Assembly: GCA_029978905.1 (NCBI GenBank)
Contig: JAPOIM010000021.1
Location: 1 to 56,352, forward strand
Direction: 5' to 3'
Length of the DNA: 56,352 bases
Origin: Planctomycetota bacterium
GTDB taxonomy: Bacteria > Planctomycetota > Planctomycetia > Pirellulales > UBA1268
Both the position numbers and the translations under genes were made by a program. The notes below the pieces were generated by a model. The model did not search any database and had not been told where the DNA came from. It was given only the letters and a program-made list of their open reading frames with translations. This document shows, in pieces, positions 34,597-43,238 of the stretch; position 1 is the stretch's first letter; each line of letters opens with the position of its first letter.

Positions 34597-35615
34597 GCGG
34601 AGACCACCTCTCCGCCGGCTCGCGTTGACAGCGCTCTCCACACCTGTGGGTCGATGCCTTCCGTGGCGGCTTGCACGCTGCCATCCATGAGCACGTAGTT
34701 CACAAGTCCCGGATGGCTGCTGCGGCTGGTCACAGCCGCGGCAGTCGGGATCGTGAGCGACTTTGCTTCCTGCTGGTTGGTCCAGTCGGCTTGGACGATG
34801 CTCCCGCCGGCCGAGCAGTTGGTGTCCGACTGCGGTGGGAAGGTGGACGTGAATCCCGATTGGTGGACGCGCCCGTCGACCCATTCGGTGTGTCCGGTGT
34901 TGGTCTTGAAGTCGCCTCCCAGCGAGCACACGTCCGTCGGAGACCCCGGCATGCTCGGGGCGCTGATCCCCGCATTGCGATAGTACGGCGTGTAGCTCGT
35001 CACTTCTGCCATCGCGATGGTCTTCGACATCCCATCGCGGAAACTCCCTGGGGTGAGGCGGCTGTTGGGGAAAAAGGCACCGTTTCCTCCCTTCCCCGTC
35101 GCAGGGTCAAACACCATCCATGTGCCGAGGTTCACGGCGTAGTTGAGTGGTGCGTGGTAGGGGCCGCTAGCGTTGACGCGCGGCTCCACCTGCGATTCGC
35201 TCGGGCAGAGGAGGACAGGCATCACGAGGCCCGCGATCAGGCGTCCGTCTGGGAGTTGGGCGGTGTTGTAGGGGGTCGCAAGCTGTCGGCGAATCTCTGC
35301 TCCCACGGCAAGTTCTTCCACGAAGGGCAGGAGCCGTGCTTGGGCGGACCAGACGGCCTCTGCGGCAGCGTTGTCGGTGCTCGTGCCAGCCCAGGAGAGG
35401 CTCGGTGGGAAGCTGCCAAGCGCGCTCTCTGTGTTGGTCAGTGCGAGGCCGAGTTGTTTGAGTTTGTTCTGGCACGACATCCGCCGAGCGGCTTCGCGAG
35501 CCGACTGGACGGCGGGGAGCAGCAGGCCAACGAGCGTGCCAATGATCGCGATCACTACGAGCAGTTCCACGAGCGTGAAGCCGGCGCGACGGTTCTGAGT
35601 GAGGCGATGAGGCAT
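34587..35615 (-). CDS. DUF1559 prepilin-like protein
   Basis: A 342-residue protein with a type IV pilin-like N terminus: a short basic leader, [20 protein letters not shown] with cleavage after Gly and Glu at position 5 of the mature chain, then the DUF1559 hallmark [20 protein letters not shown]. The C terminus holds the other hallmark, [20 protein letters not shown] followed by [13 protein letters not shown]. Planctomycetes carry many copies of this family, presumably pseudopilin-like surface or secretion components. The start at 35615 places the leader correctly. A Fur-like box lies just upstream (35646-35670), over the expected promoter. Confidence 0.95.
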   Translation of the reverse strand: MPHRLTQNRRAGFTLVELLVVIAIIGTLVGLLLPAVQSAREAARRMSCQNKLKQLGLALTNTESALGSFPPSLSWAGTSTDNAAAEAVWSAQARLLPFVEELAVGAEIRRQLATPYNTAQLPDGRLIAGLVMPVLLCPSESQVEPRVNASGPYHAPLNYAVNLGTWMVFDPATGKGGNGAFFPNSRLTPGSFRDGMSKTIAMAEVTSYTPYYRNAGISAPSMPGSPTDVCSLGGDFKTNTGHTEWVDGRVHQSGFTSTFPPQSDTNCSAGGSIVQADWTNQQEAKSLTIPTAAAVTSRSSHPGLVNYVLMDGSVQAATEGIDPQVWRALSTRAGGEVVSAQP

Positions 35616-35645
35616 GAGGCACCAGGAAAGGGCGAAGCAATGCTT

Positions 35646-35670
35646 GCTAATGAGACTCAGTATCAATAGC
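35646..35670. promoter_or_regulatory. Fur-like operator upstream of the DUF1559 gene
   Basis: A 25-base near-palindrome: GCTAATGAGACT, central C, AGTATCAATAGC. The two 12-base arms match at ten positions. The core TGAGACT-C-AGTATCA has the 7-1-7 layout of Fur-family boxes. It ends 31 bases upstream of the start at 35615, so binding would cover the promoter. The family of the regulator is inferred from the motif only; no Fur gene is in the window. Confidence 0.55.
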
Positions 35671-35747
35671 TCCCTTTTATTCTAGGCGCCCGGTTCTCAA
35701 CGTCAAGGCTGAGGGAGGAGCTCGGCGGTGCCCCTCGAGATCAAGAG

Positions 35748-35772
35748 GGCTGCGGAGGGACGGCCCGCAGCC
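35748..35772. repeat. GC-rich hairpin, upstream region of the ABC operon
   Basis: GGCTGCGG (35748-35755) and CCGCAGCC (35765-35772) form perfect eight-base arms around a nine-base loop. No T run follows. It could be part of a leader RNA or of a regulatory region. Confidence 0.4.
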
Positions 35773-35856
35773 GGCTACACACCAAGGGGCAGCAAAACAA
35801 GGCCGAGTGCTACACAATCAGTTTTCTGGTGGTACAAAGCATGGTGTGGGGACGGA

Positions 35857-35878
35857 CTGCTTGGTGAAGTCCAAGCAG
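35857..35878. repeat. hairpin upstream of the ABC operon
   Basis: CTGCTTGG (35857-35864) and CCAAGCAG (35871-35878) form perfect eight-base arms around the six-base loop TGAAGT, 113 bases before the ABC start. Together with the hairpin at 35748-35772 it may belong to a structured leader or small RNA. No T run follows. Confidence 0.45.
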
Positions 35879-35991
35879 GGAAAGGTGGACGCGGGGACTC
35901 CCGGTCGACTTTTCCTTCCCACGCCGGGTTTACCGGGGTGGGATGAGGCCGTGCGCCACCAACATTTGTCATCCGAGAGGGAGTGGAGTCG

Positions 35992-36969
35992 ATGAGTGAG
36001 GCTGTCTCGTCTAGCCCGTCTGTCGCCGGCGGTGCAGGGGAAGTGGTGATTGAAACCCGCAACCTCTCGAAGACCTATCGCGACTTCTGGGGCCGAAGCA
36101 AGAAAGCCGCGTTGAAGTCCCTTGATATCGAGGTGCGACGCGGAGAGATTTTCGGGCTCCTCGGCCCCAACGGCTCCGGAAAGACCACCACGCTCAAATT
36201 GCTGCTGGGGCTGATTTTCCCCACCACAGGTCAGGCGTTGATGTTTGGCCGTGATGCCACCGACGTCTCCAAGAATGAACGCATCGGCTACCTCCCCGAG
36301 GAGTCGTACCTCTACAAGTTCCTCGATGCCGAAGAAACGCTCGACTTCTACGGCCGTCTGTTCAACATGTCGCCTGAGGAGCGAAAGAAGCGGACCGCTG
36401 CTCTGATCGAGATGGTGGGGCTCACCCGCGATCGCAAGCGGCAGCTGAAGGAGTATTCCAAGGGCATGACCCGCCGTATTGGCGTGGCCCAGGCCCTGAT
36501 CAACGATCCGGAGTTGGTGCTCCTCGATGAGCCGACGAGCGGTCTCGATCCGATCGGCACCCGCGAAATGAAAGACCTCATCCTCGACCTCAAGAGTCGC
36601 GGCAAGACGGTGGTCCTCTGTTCCCACCTCTTGGCAGACGTTGAGGATGTCTGCGACCGCATCGCCGTGCTTCACCAAGGCGAACTCAAAGAGCTCGGTC
36701 GCGTGGGAGACCTTCTGCGGGTGACCGACATCACGCAGATCCGTGCCCGCGGCCTCTCGCCACAGGCGGTTGAACAGATCCGCGGGATTTTGACTGCCGA
36801 GCAGGCAGCGGAAGTGGAGATTGGCAACCCGAGCACGACGCTTGAGGATCTCTTCCTCGAAATCGTGCGCGACACGCAGGCTCGTCCAGGTCGGCGGGCC
36901 CAGCCTCAGGCTGCTGCGGCATCGAATACCACACACCCGGAGAGCAGGTCGTCTAGCCATGGTGCTTGA
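35992..36969 (+). CDS. ABC transporter ATP-binding protein
   Basis: A 325-residue ATPase of ABC-2 type export systems. Walker A is GPNGSGKTT (residues 58-66), the signature is the degenerate YSKGM (155-159, instead of LSGGQ), Walker B is LVLLDE (175-180) and the switch histidine follows in [14 protein letters not shown]. The C-terminal extension of about 80 residues ends in a Ser/Ala/Gln-rich tail. The ATG at 35992 has GGGAG eight bases upstream; an in-frame GTG at 35983 is the alternative. Its end overlaps the permease gene by 11 bases, so it powers that permease. Confidence 0.94.
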   Translation: MSEAVSSSPSVAGGAGEVVIETRNLSKTYRDFWGRSKKAALKSLDIEVRRGEIFGLLGPNGSGKTTTLKLLLGLIFPTTGQALMFGRDATDVSKNERIGYLPEESYLYKFLDAEETLDFYGRLFNMSPEERKKRTAALIEMVGLTRDRKRQLKEYSKGMTRRIGVAQALINDPELVLLDEPTSGLDPIGTREMKDLILDLKSRGKTVVLCSHLLADVEDVCDRIAVLHQGELKELGRVGDLLRVTDITQIRARGLSPQAVEQIRGILTAEQAAEVEIGNPSTTLEDLFLEIVRDTQARPGRRAQPQAAAASNTTHPESRSSSHGA

Positions 36970-38782
36970 ACAGGAGATTTCAGCGTTCGCCACATGGATC
37001 GGTCCGGCGATCCTGTCGTTTCTCTTCGCTGCGTCGCTGTTGGCGGTCGCGGGGGCTGCGGTGACATGGCTCGTGCAGTCCGTGCTCTACGGGCCGCTCA
37101 CCGCGGGCGATCGCGTGTATCGGGGAACGCTCTCAGGAATCGCCGACCTCTTCTCGCTGTCGCCGCGGCGGGTGTGGGCGTTGGCCCGACTGGCGATGCA
37201 GGAAGCGGTACGCCGCAACGTGCTGGTCGTCCTCGCGCTGTTTGCGGGGATCGTGCTGTTTGCCGGATGGTTCCTTGATCCCGAGAGCGTCGATCCCGGT
37301 CGGCTCTACCTGGGGTTCATCCTGGGGGCTACGAACCTGCTGGCGTGCTTGGTGGTCCTCGTGCTGGCGGTGTTTAGCCTGCCAGCAGACATCAAGGCGA
37401 AGTCCATCCAAACGGTGACGACCAAGCCGGTGCGGCCGGCTGAGATTGTGGCGGGCCGTATGCTCGGGTTCGCTGCGGTCGGCACGGCGATCCTTGCGGT
37501 GATGGGCGTGGCTGGTTGGGCCTTTGTGGTCCGCAGCATCGATCACGCGCATGTGGCAGAGATTGCCGATCTCGTGGAGGTGCGAAGCGAAGACGGCGCA
37601 CTGACTGGCTACGAAGGGCGGACCAGCCTCGACCGTGGGCATCGCCATCGCTTCTCGCTCGACGCCGACGGCGTGGGATTCACTGATTTTGAACAGGGGC
37701 ACCGCCATCCCGTGGAATTGACCGGGGACGGCAGTGCGCTCGTGATCGGTGCACCCGAGGGGATGCTGGAAGCCCGTCGGCCGCTTCGCGGAAGTTTGCG
37801 GTTCCTCGATCGCGAAGGAAAGCCAAGTCAAAAGGGGATCAACGTCGGCTCGGAATGGTCCTACCGTCAGTACATCGAGGGGGGCACGCTCGGCTCGGCG
37901 ATCTGGACGTTCTCGGGAATCACCGAGGAGCAGTTCCCGGATGGCCTTCCCCTGGAAATGCTCGTGCGGGTCTTCCGAACCTATAAGGGCGAAATCGAAA
38001 AGGGCATCGCCGGTAGTGTGCGGGTGCGAAATCCTCAGAACTCCCTGCAGAGCGACCCGTTCTATTTCACCGCCAAAGAGTTCACGATCGACTCCCTACT
38101 GATCCCTCTTACGGTCAACACCACGACCACCGATGGAGGGACTCGGCAGATCAACCTTTATGAGTCGCTCGTGGCAGACGGCCAGGTGGAGATCATCCTG
38201 CAGTGCCTTGAGCCCGCGCAGTACTACGGGGTGGCTCAGGCCGACTTCTACCTGCGAGCGGGTTCGGGCTCATTTGCCCTCAACTATGCCAAGTGCTGTT
38301 TCGGCATCTGGATGACGATGCTGGTCGTCACCGCGATGGGGGTGAGTTTGAGCACGTTCCTGGCAGGGCCGATCGCCTTGCTGGCATCGCTGATGGTGAT
38401 CTTGATCGGTCAGTTCAGAGAGTTCATTGAGGGGCTCTTCTTGAGCCAGGTGTCGGGTGATTCCACCATCGCCCCTGGCGGTGGGCCGATTGAGTCGCTC
38501 TACCGAATCGCCACGCAGATGAGCATCAGCGTCGATTTGGAGCAGACTCCTGTCGTGGCGGCCATGAAGACGATCGACACGTTTTTGCTCGCGCCGATGC
38601 AGCTTGGAGCGGGGTTGTTTCCGTCGCTCTCAAGCCTCGATACGAGCAACTTCGTGGCGAGCGGCTTCGACATCCCGCCTGATCTGGTGGCCCAGCAGGT
38701 GGTGCAGACGGCTGGTTACGTTCTTGTGATGTTCGTGCTAGGTGCGTTCTTCCTCAGGTCGAGAGAGGTGGCTTCGTCATGA
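36959..38782 (+). CDS. ABC-2 type permease with a large His-containing external domain
   Basis: A 607-residue membrane protein with N-terminal segments ([55 protein letters not shown]), the conserved ABC-2 stretch [20 protein letters not shown], a soluble domain of about 270 residues (about 200-430), and C-terminal segments from [20 protein letters not shown] onward. The soluble domain opens with two GHRH units (near residues 228 and 247) separated by acidic, glycine-rich sequence, a pattern suited to metal binding. The substrate is unknown. The upstream-extended frame from 36821 lies inside the ATPase gene and was not used. It overlaps the next gene by four bases. Confidence 0.9.
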   Translation: MVLEQEISAFATWIGPAILSFLFAASLLAVAGAAVTWLVQSVLYGPLTAGDRVYRGTLSGIADLFSLSPRRVWALARLAMQEAVRRNVLVVLALFAGIVLFAGWFLDPESVDPGRLYLGFILGATNLLACLVVLVLAVFSLPADIKAKSIQTVTTKPVRPAEIVAGRMLGFAAVGTAILAVMGVAGWAFVVRSIDHAHVAEIADLVEVRSEDGALTGYEGRTSLDRGHRHRFSLDADGVGFTDFEQGHRHPVELTGDGSALVIGAPEGMLEARRPLRGSLRFLDREGKPSQKGINVGSEWSYRQYIEGGTLGSAIWTFSGITEEQFPDGLPLEMLVRVFRTYKGEIEKGIAGSVRVRNPQNSLQSDPFYFTAKEFTIDSLLIPLTVNTTTTDGGTRQINLYESLVADGQVEIILQCLEPAQYYGVAQADFYLRAGSGSFALNYAKCCFGIWMTMLVVTAMGVSLSTFLAGPIALLASLMVILIGQFREFIEGLFLSQVSGDSTIAPGGGPIESLYRIATQMSISVDLEQTPVVAAMKTIDTFLLAPMQLGAGLFPSLSSLDTSNFVASGFDIPPDLVAQQVVQTAGYVLVMFVLGAFFLRSREVASS

Positions 38783-40329
38783 GCAATGAGCCAAGTGGTG
38801 CAACGGGGCCTGTGGCTCCGGATCGTGAAGGTCGATGGCTGGGCTTGCGCCCTGTCACCCTGATCATGCTCGTCGCGATTGGCGTGCTGCTGATTCCCCT
38901 TTCGGTGCTCAGCCAGCCTGCCGACTCTAGCAGCCCGGGTGGCGTGCTGGCCCAGATGCGGGCCGAGGAAGGGCTTTCTCAGGCCAACCTTGGTGAGATT
39001 GACCCCACCAGCGAGACGATGCGTTTGGCGACGCTCGGCTTGAAGAATGTGGCGGTCACCCTGCTGTGGGACCGCGCCAACTATTACAAGAAGGTGGAGG
39101 ACTGGACCAACCTCTCGGCCACGCTCGAGCAGATGACCAAGCTCCAGCCCAACTTCTACTCCGTGTGGGACTTTCAGGCTCACAACCTCTCCTACAACAT
39201 CTCCGTGGAGTTCGATGACTACCGCGATCGGTACGCCTGGGTGATGAAGGGGATCGAGTTTCTGCGTGACGGGATTTTCCTCAACACGCGCGAGCCTCGG
39301 TTGCTGGGCCGAATGGGCTGGTTCATCGGCCAGAAAATTGGCAAGGCGGACGAGAAACTTCAGTTTCGCCGGCTCTTCCGCCAAGACGAAGACTTTCATG
39401 AGCGTGATCGGCCTGGCCGAACCCTGCCGGAGCGGGACAACTGGCTCGTTGGCCGTGAGAAGTATGTCGCCGGGCAGGAGTTGGTCGATTCCGGTGCACC
39501 GCTGAAGACCACGCCGCTGATTTTCCACAGCGAACCGATGATGACCGCGATCAACTACGCGCGGGCACTTCAGGACGAGGGTGTGTTTGGTGAGCAGGCT
39601 CGCAACGCCTGGACCCTCGCTGGCGAAGAGATGCTGAACTATTCCGTTCGTGATATCCCCACGACGTGGGATTTGCCAATCCGACTCGGGCTTGAAGAAG
39701 AGATGCTTCAGCAGGCGGAGCGGATTGGCGAAGAACTGGAAGAACTTCTGCCTGGCCTCTTCGCCGAACTCGGTGAGCGGAAGCGGAATGCCCTGACGCC
39801 TGAAGAACGCGAAGCGCTCGATGCGCCGCCAATGGAGCGGACCGACGAGCAGCAAACGCTCGGCTACGAGGCGATGCAGAAGATTTTTGTGACGTGGCCA
39901 ATGGTCGCTCGTGAGGCGCCCGCGGAGAAGCGAGAAGAGGCGGTTCGCCTGGCTCGCGACTACCAGGAGGCGTCGGAGACCGCACAGATCATTCGTCGCT
40001 ACCGCGACATCGTGAACTTTGATTTCTGGCGAGCGTCCTGCGAGGCCGGCATCACCGAAGACCTGCTCGTCGCTCGTGAAGCGACGTGGCGAGGTCAGCG
40101 TGACTTTGAAAATGCTCGGCTGCAGCCAGCGAAGGAGGCTTTTGAAGAGGCCTTTGCCGCGTGGCGGCGCGTGCTCGACGAATACGACGTGCTTCGCAAC
40201 GACCAGCTGACCGCCGATGACATCAAAGAGGTTGTCGACCGGTATCGTCAGGTCCTTGAGCAGCTCGACGAGCCATTCCCAAGCCCGTTCGTGCTTCAGG
40301 ACATGCTCGACAGAGCGTCTCGCAGTTAA
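38779..40329 (+). CDS. membrane-anchored helical (TPR-like) protein of unknown function
   Basis: A 516-residue protein with one N-terminal membrane segment (PVTLIMLVAIGVLLIPLSVL, about residues 25-45) followed by an almost entirely helical, charged region. Pieces such as MRLATLGLKNVAVTLLWDRA, NYYKKVEDWTNLSATLEQMT and KLQPNFYSVWDFQAHNLSYN look like TPR-type helical pairs. The C-terminal 150 residues are Glu/Arg-rich and possibly coiled coil. It starts in an ATGA overlap with the permease and so belongs to the ABC operon, probably as a periplasm-facing or cytoplasm-facing accessory subunit. No enzyme motif was found. Confidence 0.85.
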   Translation: MSNEPSGATGPVAPDREGRWLGLRPVTLIMLVAIGVLLIPLSVLSQPADSSSPGGVLAQMRAEEGLSQANLGEIDPTSETMRLATLGLKNVAVTLLWDRANYYKKVEDWTNLSATLEQMTKLQPNFYSVWDFQAHNLSYNISVEFDDYRDRYAWVMKGIEFLRDGIFLNTREPRLLGRMGWFIGQKIGKADEKLQFRRLFRQDEDFHERDRPGRTLPERDNWLVGREKYVAGQELVDSGAPLKTTPLIFHSEPMMTAINYARALQDEGVFGEQARNAWTLAGEEMLNYSVRDIPTTWDLPIRLGLEEEMLQQAERIGEELEELLPGLFAELGERKRNALTPEEREALDAPPMERTDEQQTLGYEAMQKIFVTWPMVAREAPAEKREEAVRLARDYQEASETAQIIRRYRDIVNFDFWRASCEAGITEDLLVAREATWRGQRDFENARLQPAKEAFEEAFAAWRRVLDEYDVLRNDQLTADDIKEVVDRYRQVLEQLDEPFPSPFVLQDMLDRASRS

Positions 40330-40385
40330 CTCCCCGCGGACGAAGCCTTCCATGGCCTTTTTCCACTAGGGCATCTCCCAAAAAC

Positions 40386-40439
40386 GCCAAAGGGTTTCAG
40401 GGATGCCACTCGCCGCATCCTGCGGCGGCAGACTTTGGC
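40386..40439. terminator. nested stem structure between convergent genes
   Basis: GCCAAAG (40386-40392) and CTTTGGC (40433-40439) form an outer stem enclosing a perfect hairpin, CGCCGCA-tcc-TGCGGCG (40411-40427). It lies in the 151-base gap between the convergent ABC operon and the CorC-like gene and could terminate transcription from both sides, although no T run is present. Confidence 0.45.
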
Positions 40440-40480
40440 CAATCTCGAGCCGGAGAAGATCCACGCCGGCCGAGAACGCT

Positions 40481-41773
40481 CTAGCTCGTGCGTTTTACGA
40501 GCAGCCTGTCAATTCGTCGTCCATCCATGTCGACGACTTCGATCGCGAGGCCCCGCCACGTCAACGTGTCACCGACGGCGGGAATCCTCTCGAGCAGCGA
40601 GAGCACGAGGCCGGCTGTCGTCGAGTAGTCACGCGACTCGCTGGCAGACTTGATGCCGAAGCGGTCCTCGAAGTCATCGATCGGCATGCTGCCATCCACG
40701 AGGCACGAGCCATCTTCCCGCTCCACGCACTCCTGCGTGCTTGTTGACCGGTGCTCGTCATGGATCTCACCGACGAGTTCCTCGAGGATGTCTTCGAGGG
40801 TCACGAGGCCTTCGGTGCCGCCGTATTCGTCGAGCACGATTCCCAGCTGATTGCGCTCCTTTTGGAAGAGTTCGAGAAGCCGGTCCAGCGTCATCGACTC
40901 AGGCACAAACAGCGGCCTGTGCAGCAGTTTTCGCAGCTCAATCGGCCAGCCCATCCAGTTTTGCCGCAGCACGTCTTTGATGGAGAGATAGCCGAGAATG
41001 TGGTCAAGGGAGCCGTCGTAGACGGGAAGTCTCGAGTAGCCGGCCATCGCGATTGCACCGAGCACCTGCTCAGATGGAGTGGCGATATCGAGTGCGTCGA
41101 TGTCGATGCGGGGCCGCATGATGTCGCGGACGGTCCGCTCTCCGAGCCGCAGGGCTTCGGTGGCAACCGCCTGCTCAACCGCCTCCAGCACCCCTTCGGC
41201 ACGGCCGGTTTCGAGGAGGTGCTCGATGTCGTCCACGGACACACTCGGGCCTTGCTGCCGATGCGCCCCGAGGAGGTAGAGCACCGACGACGTCGACACG
41301 CCCATCAGCCACACCAGCGGCTTGGCGATCGTGGCAAGAGCCAGCATCGCAGGGGCCACGATGCGGGCAATGGGCTCGGCGCTTCGCAGGGCGAGGCGCT
41401 TGGGCACCAGTTCGCCCAGCACGAGGGTGAAGTAGGAAAGCAGTACCACGAAGAGCGTCAGCGCGATGGTATCGGCCATCGAGGCGAGGCGAGCTGGGGC
41501 CGTGGCACGAATCCATTCCGCGAGATCGCTCACCACGCGGTCGCCGCCGTATGCTGCGGCGAGGGTGCCCACCAGCGTGATCCCAATCTGCACGGTTGGC
41601 AGAAAGCGATCAGGCGAGGCGGCAAGTTCGAGGGCCTTGGCAGCAGCCGTGTCGCCGCCGTCCGCCATTTGGCGAAGCCTGCCCCGCCGGCTGGCCACAA
41701 TGGCCATCTCCGCTCCTGAAAAGAAGCCGTTGGCGAGGATCAGCGCGAGGATCAGGAAGAGTTCGGGAAGCAT
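40481..41773 (-). CDS. CNNM/CorC-type membrane protein (DUF21, CBS pair, CorC_HlyC)
   Basis: A 430-residue protein with the full three-part architecture: an N-terminal DUF21 membrane domain (LFLILALILANGFFSGAEMA, VALTLFVVLLSYFTLVLGEL, RIVAPAMLALATIAKPLVWL), a CBS-domain pair (about 205-335, RDIMRPRIDIDALDIATPSE and LGIVLDEYGGTEGLVTLEDI) and a C-terminal transporter-associated CorC_HlyC domain. The family includes magnesium or cobalt exporters and proteins once called hemolysins. It is encoded 16 bases after the proB stop on the same strand. Confidence 0.94.
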   Translation of the reverse strand: MLPELFLILALILANGFFSGAEMAIVASRRGRLRQMADGGDTAAAKALELAASPDRFLPTVQIGITLVGTLAAAYGGDRVVSDLAEWIRATAPARLASMADTIALTLFVVLLSYFTLVLGELVPKRLALRSAEPIARIVAPAMLALATIAKPLVWLMGVSTSSVLYLLGAHRQQGPSVSVDDIEHLLETGRAEGVLEAVEQAVATEALRLGERTVRDIMRPRIDIDALDIATPSEQVLGAIAMAGYSRLPVYDGSLDHILGYLSIKDVLRQNWMGWPIELRKLLHRPLFVPESMTLDRLLELFQKERNQLGIVLDEYGGTEGLVTLEDILEELVGEIHDEHRSTSTQECVEREDGSCLVDGSMPIDDFEDRFGIKSASESRDYSTTAGLVLSLLERIPAVGDTLTWRGLAIEVVDMDGRRIDRLLVKRTS

Positions 41774-41789
41774 AACGACGGGCGAGGGC

Positions 41790-43010
41790 TCACACGGAGG
41801 CGCTGGGCGGAACGGGGCTGTCGGCGGTGGTGGGGCTGGGTTCGCTCACATCCCGGCGAATCACGGAGAGATTGTCGCGATGGATCACCTCGTCGTACGG
41901 AAACGTGCCGAGAACGTCGCCGATTTTTTCAGTTTTCAGGCCGGCGATCTGCCGCACTTCTTCGGCGGTGTAGTTCACAAGCCCACGTGCAAAAGGCTCC
42001 GGTGGAGCTCCAAGGGTTGGCGACACCGCCGCCACACGAACGAGGTCGCCGCTCGCGAAGGAGCCCTCCACCCCTCGAACGCCCGCTGCCAGCAGGCTCG
42101 AACCGCGGTGCACGATGGCGTCGTGGGCTCCAGTGTCGACGAGCAAGGTACCACGGCAGTCGGCCGACCAGCCCAGCCATCGCTTCCACGCCGGCATCGG
42201 TTCCCCGCGGGTGGTGAAGAGGGTGCCGACGTCTTCGCCTGCAAAAATGCGGGCGAGCACATCGTCTTCGCGCCCCGAGGCGATCACGCAGTTGCCACCA
42301 GCTTCGGTGATCATGCGAGCCGCAGCAATCTTACTGGCCATCCCCCCCTTGGAGAGCCCTCCAAGGCGATCGTGGGCGAGCGACTCCACGCTGCGGTCGA
42401 TGCCAGCCACGTGGGAAATCAGGCGGGCGTCGGGGCTGCTCGGTGCTCGGTCGTAGAGCCCAGGCACGTCCGAGAGGAGAATCAGCAGTTCGGCCGGTAA
42501 TAGCGTCGCGACTTGGGCGGCGAGATGGTCGTTGTCGCCAAAACTCGTGCGAAGTTCTTCGACGCTCACGGTGTCGTTTTCGTTGACGACCGGCACGGCT
42601 TTGTGGTGCAGGATTGTGCGGAGTGTATTGCGGATGTTGAGATACCGCCGACGGTCGTGGAGGTCGTCGGCGACGAGGAGCACCTGTGCCGCATGGCGGC
42701 GGTGTTCACGAAGGGCTCGCTCATACGACTCCACCAGCAGGCTCTGGCCAATCGCGGCGACGGCCTGAAGGTCTGCAAGTGCCCGGGGCCGTCGGTTGAG
42801 CCCCAGACGCCCCATCCCAGCCGCGACGGCGCCCGATGACACCAGCACGAGTTGGCGGCCGGATGAGAGCACACCGTCGATTTGACGGCTGAGCGAGGCG
42901 ATACGGTGCTGGTCGAGGAGGCCATCAGGGCCTGTTAGCACGCGCGTGCCAACCTTGACCACCACAATTCTGGAACGACGAACGATCTGCTCGCGGACGG
43001 CAAGGGGCAT
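41790..43010 (-). CDS. proB: glutamate 5-kinase with PUA domain
   Basis: A 406-residue enzyme phosphorylating glutamate in the first step of proline synthesis. The amino-acid kinase domain begins RRSRIVVVKVGTRVLTGPDG, followed by LVLVSSGAVAAGMGRLGLNR, VVNENDTVSVEELRTSFGDN with LAAQVATLLPAELLILLSDV, and GGMASKIAAARMITEAGGNC. The C-terminal PUA domain (about 285-375) starts near RGTLLVDTGAHDAIVHRGSS. A tail of about 30 residues, rich in Pro/Ser/Thr, is extra. An ATG at 43025 is an alternative start; neither has a ribosome site. It is divergent from purF. Confidence 0.96.
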   Translation of the reverse strand: MPLAVREQIVRRSRIVVVKVGTRVLTGPDGLLDQHRIASLSRQIDGVLSSGRQLVLVSSGAVAAGMGRLGLNRRPRALADLQAVAAIGQSLLVESYERALREHRRHAAQVLLVADDLHDRRRYLNIRNTLRTILHHKAVPVVNENDTVSVEELRTSFGDNDHLAAQVATLLPAELLILLSDVPGLYDRAPSSPDARLISHVAGIDRSVESLAHDRLGGLSKGGMASKIAAARMITEAGGNCVIASGREDDVLARIFAGEDVGTLFTTRGEPMPAWKRWLGWSADCRGTLLVDTGAHDAIVHRGSSLLAAGVRGVEGSFASGDLVRVAAVSPTLGAPPEPFARGLVNYTAEEVRQIAGLKTEKIGDVLGTFPYDEVIHRDNLSVIRRDVSEPSPTTADSPVPPSASV

Positions 43011-43189
43011 TGTGGGCGGAAGCATGCGGCGACAGGCGGAAACCGCTCCGCCACTGCTATGTATCCTACTGCCCCGCGCCCGTCTGCGCACACTGCAGGC
43101 CAGCGAACAGGCCGACTCATGGTGTTTTCGGTAGGACAGGTGTAGACTCGCCGGTCCCAACGAGCACCCGGTTTCCGGCGCCGTTCTGC

Positions 43190-43204
43190 GACCGCCTGGC
43201 GGTC
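43190..43204. promoter_or_regulatory. palindrome in the purF leader
   Basis: GACCGCC-T-GGCGGTC is a perfect 15-base palindrome 34 bases before the purF start. It may be a small hairpin or an operator. It does not match a PurR box. Support is limited to its symmetry and position. Confidence 0.3.
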
Positions 43205-43238
43205 ACGGCGGTGCTCCCCGCCTCCGATTCTGGCAGCG

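Larger units (their letters stand above)
35616..35991. other. divergent intergenic region between the DUF1559 and ABC genes
   Basis: A 376-base gap without a credible gene. It holds the Fur-like box (35646-35670) next to the DUF1559 gene and two perfect eight-base-arm inverted repeats (35748-35772 and 35857-35878) on the side of the ABC operon. No confident -35/-10 pair was recognised. Confidence 0.6.

Noticed and set aside
38716..40353. Long minus-strand open frame (545 codons) opposite the helical ABC-operon gene
   Set aside because: Antisense to a gene that is translationally coupled to its operon; the peptide has no coherent domain.
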